Below are positions 63,113 through 64,000 of a stretch of 64,000 nt of DNA, piece after piece (position 1 is the stretch's first letter; every line of letters starts with the position of its first letter). A model generated the notes under the pieces. The model searched no databases. It was not told the DNA's origin and saw only the letters and a list, made by a program, of their open reading frames with translations. The DNA comes from JAZGGS01 sp963764825 (lineage in GTDB: Bacteria; Bacteroidota; Ignavibacteria; Ignavibacteriales; Ignavibacteriaceae). The position numbers were made by a program, and so were the translations under genes. The stretch lies in the NCBI GenBank assembly GCA_963764825.1, contig CAVXUA010000003.1, positions 248,001-312,000 on the forward strand, given 5' to 3'.

Positions 63113-64000
63113 ATGAAAAAAGATTCAGTAGCGCTTCGCATTTTATTTATAGCAGCAATAATAATTCTGCTGTTAATTCCCCTTTTAATGATACAATCCT
63201 TAATTACAGAGAGACAGTATTACAGGATTGCAGCAGTTCACGAAATAGGAAAAAGCTGGGCAGGAGCGCAAACAATTGCCGGGCCGATGATTACAATTAC
63301 AACTAAAAAAGAAAAAGAAAATAAAGAGGGAAAAAAATATTTTGTAACAAGAAGCTATCATTATCTACCGGAAAACTTAAATATTGATGTTAATGTTACA
63401 CCAGAGAAAAGATACAAAGGCATTTACGAAGTGATGCTCTATAAATCTAAAATAAAAATGAGCGGCAATTTTAATCTTGCAAAATTATTTGAACAGTTTG
63501 CTGATAAGAAAATCGAGCAGAGTTACATTTCTTTTAACATTAGCGATTTAAGAGGAATACAAAAGGATGCTATGCTAAAATTAAATGGCGATAGTTATAA
63601 CCTAATTTCAGGAATAAAAAATAAAATATTTAAAAGTGGTTTTTATTCTGATTTTGAATTGAAAACTGACAATATTTTGCAAAATTTTGATATCGAGCTG
63701 GAACTAAACGGAATGGAAAACCTGGATTTTATTCCTTTGGGAAAATTTACAGAGGTTAATATTAAATCTCCATGGAACAATCCCAGTTTTGCCGGAGCTT
63801 TTCTTCCAACAACCCGCGAAATTACTGAAGATGGTTTTACAGCTCAATGGAAGGTTAATCACTTTAACAGATCCTATCCGCAGGAATGGGAAGGCAAACC
63901 TTACGATGCATTTCCAAGTGCATTTGGTGTTAAGCTGTTAGTTCCTGTTGATGAATACCAGAAAACAATGCGCACATCCAAATATGGTTTGATGATAATT
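63113..64000 (+). CDS. creD: CreD-like inner-membrane protein, N-terminal part (partial)
   Basis: The frame from the ATG at 63113 is open to the window end (296 codons). It begins KKDSVALRILFIAAIIILL with a membrane helix, then has ERQYYRIAAVHEIGKSWAGA, GPMITI and EITEDGFTAQWKVNHFNRSY, and ends near FPSAFGVKLLVPVDEYQKT. This is the pattern of CreD, a membrane protein of the CreBC regulon linked to envelope stress. The C-terminal membrane helices lie outside the window. GTTAGGGC upstream is a weak ribosome-binding site; the 212-bp spacer before it has no clear content. Confidence 0.88.
   Translation, partial: MKKDSVALRILFIAAIIILLLIPLLMIQSLITERQYYRIAAVHEIGKSWAGAQTIAGPMITITTKKEKENKEGKKYFVTRSYHYLPENLNIDVNVTPEKRYKGIYEVMLYKSKIKMSGNFNLAKLFEQFADKKIEQSYISFNISDLRGIQKDAMLKLNGDSYNLISGIKNKIFKSGFYSDFELKTDNILQNFDIELELNGMENLDFIPLGKFTEVNIKSPWNNPSFAGAFLPTTREITEDGFTAQWKVNHFNRSYPQEWEGKPYDAFPSAFGVKLLVPVDEYQKTMRTSKYGLMII

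Noticed and set aside
1..64000. CRISPR array, phage, plasmid origin or insertion sequence
   Set aside because: No regularly spaced direct repeats, cas, integrase, transposase, replication or capsid genes were seen; duplicates present are gene fragments without mobile-element ends.

Overview
The window is AT-rich DNA from a Gram-negative bacterium, most likely of the Bacteroidota/Chlorobiota group and plausibly Ignavibacteria-like. This rests on several TonB-dependent receptors and barrel porins, PorV-like and FN3 outer-membrane or lipoproteins, lipoprotein signal peptides, a candidate Bacteroidota-type promoter (TAnnTTTG) and AT-rich spacers. The taxonomy is an inference. No rRNA, tRNA, CRISPR array or transposase was seen.

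Layout. 1-5.8 kb: end of a TonB receptor, glutathione peroxidase, a CIA30-type protein, a lipoprotein, a CDP-alcohol phosphatidyltransferase, folE and an SDR/DUF2867 protein. 6-12 kb: a POT peptide transporter, a PAS-class III nucleotide cyclase, a DUF4397 lipoprotein, a dispersed intergenic repeat (four decayed copies), a fragment of the SDR gene, and a Crp/Fnr regulator with a CPAC thioredoxin-like protein. 12-16 kb: chorismate mutase and a TonB receptor with an OprC-like copper signature behind a perfect palindrome. 16.3-21.8 kb: a tight sucrose operon (fructokinase, sucrose-phosphate synthase fused to a phosphatase domain, sucrose synthase), with an amylosucrase at 44.8 kb. 22.9-28.5 kb (minus): an amino-acid cluster with a PLP enzyme, two DUF1611/DgcN-type pieces, a PP-loop ATPase, a creatininase-family hydrolase and an enolase-superfamily epimerase; most members carry frame lesions. 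28.7-32.7 kb: Ca/Na exchanger, DUF502 protein and two porins. 33-36.8 kb (minus): an N-formylglutamate amidohydrolase-like protein, a DUF1704 metallopeptidase and a GshB-like ATP-grasp ligase. 37-40.3 kb: envelope proteins.

40.3-47.6 kb is a rearranged regulatory region. It holds an intact sigma-54 activator, two copies of a block carrying a sigma-54 (-24/-12) promoter and an upstream twin TTGCAAC site, and fragments of a histidine kinase, an MscS channel, a DUF502 gene, the sigma-54 activator and a two-TM protein. 47.5-59.7 kb is an ion and osmotic homeostasis island: two-TM protein, CorA with a GTN signature, four MscS-family channels, a CNNM/CBS protein, an MgtE-like protein without membrane domain next to a full MgtE, and a cation-chloride-cotransporter-like permease. 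The end holds a thioesterase, an acetyl-CoA-synthetase-like protein with a degenerate P-loop, a HisH-like protein without catalytic Cys, and the start of creD.

Single-base frame breaks recur throughout, several in or beside homopolymer runs. Base-calling error and real decay cannot be separated from the sequence alone; the lesion density at 24-28 kb and the truncated duplicates at 40-47 kb argue that some decay is real.
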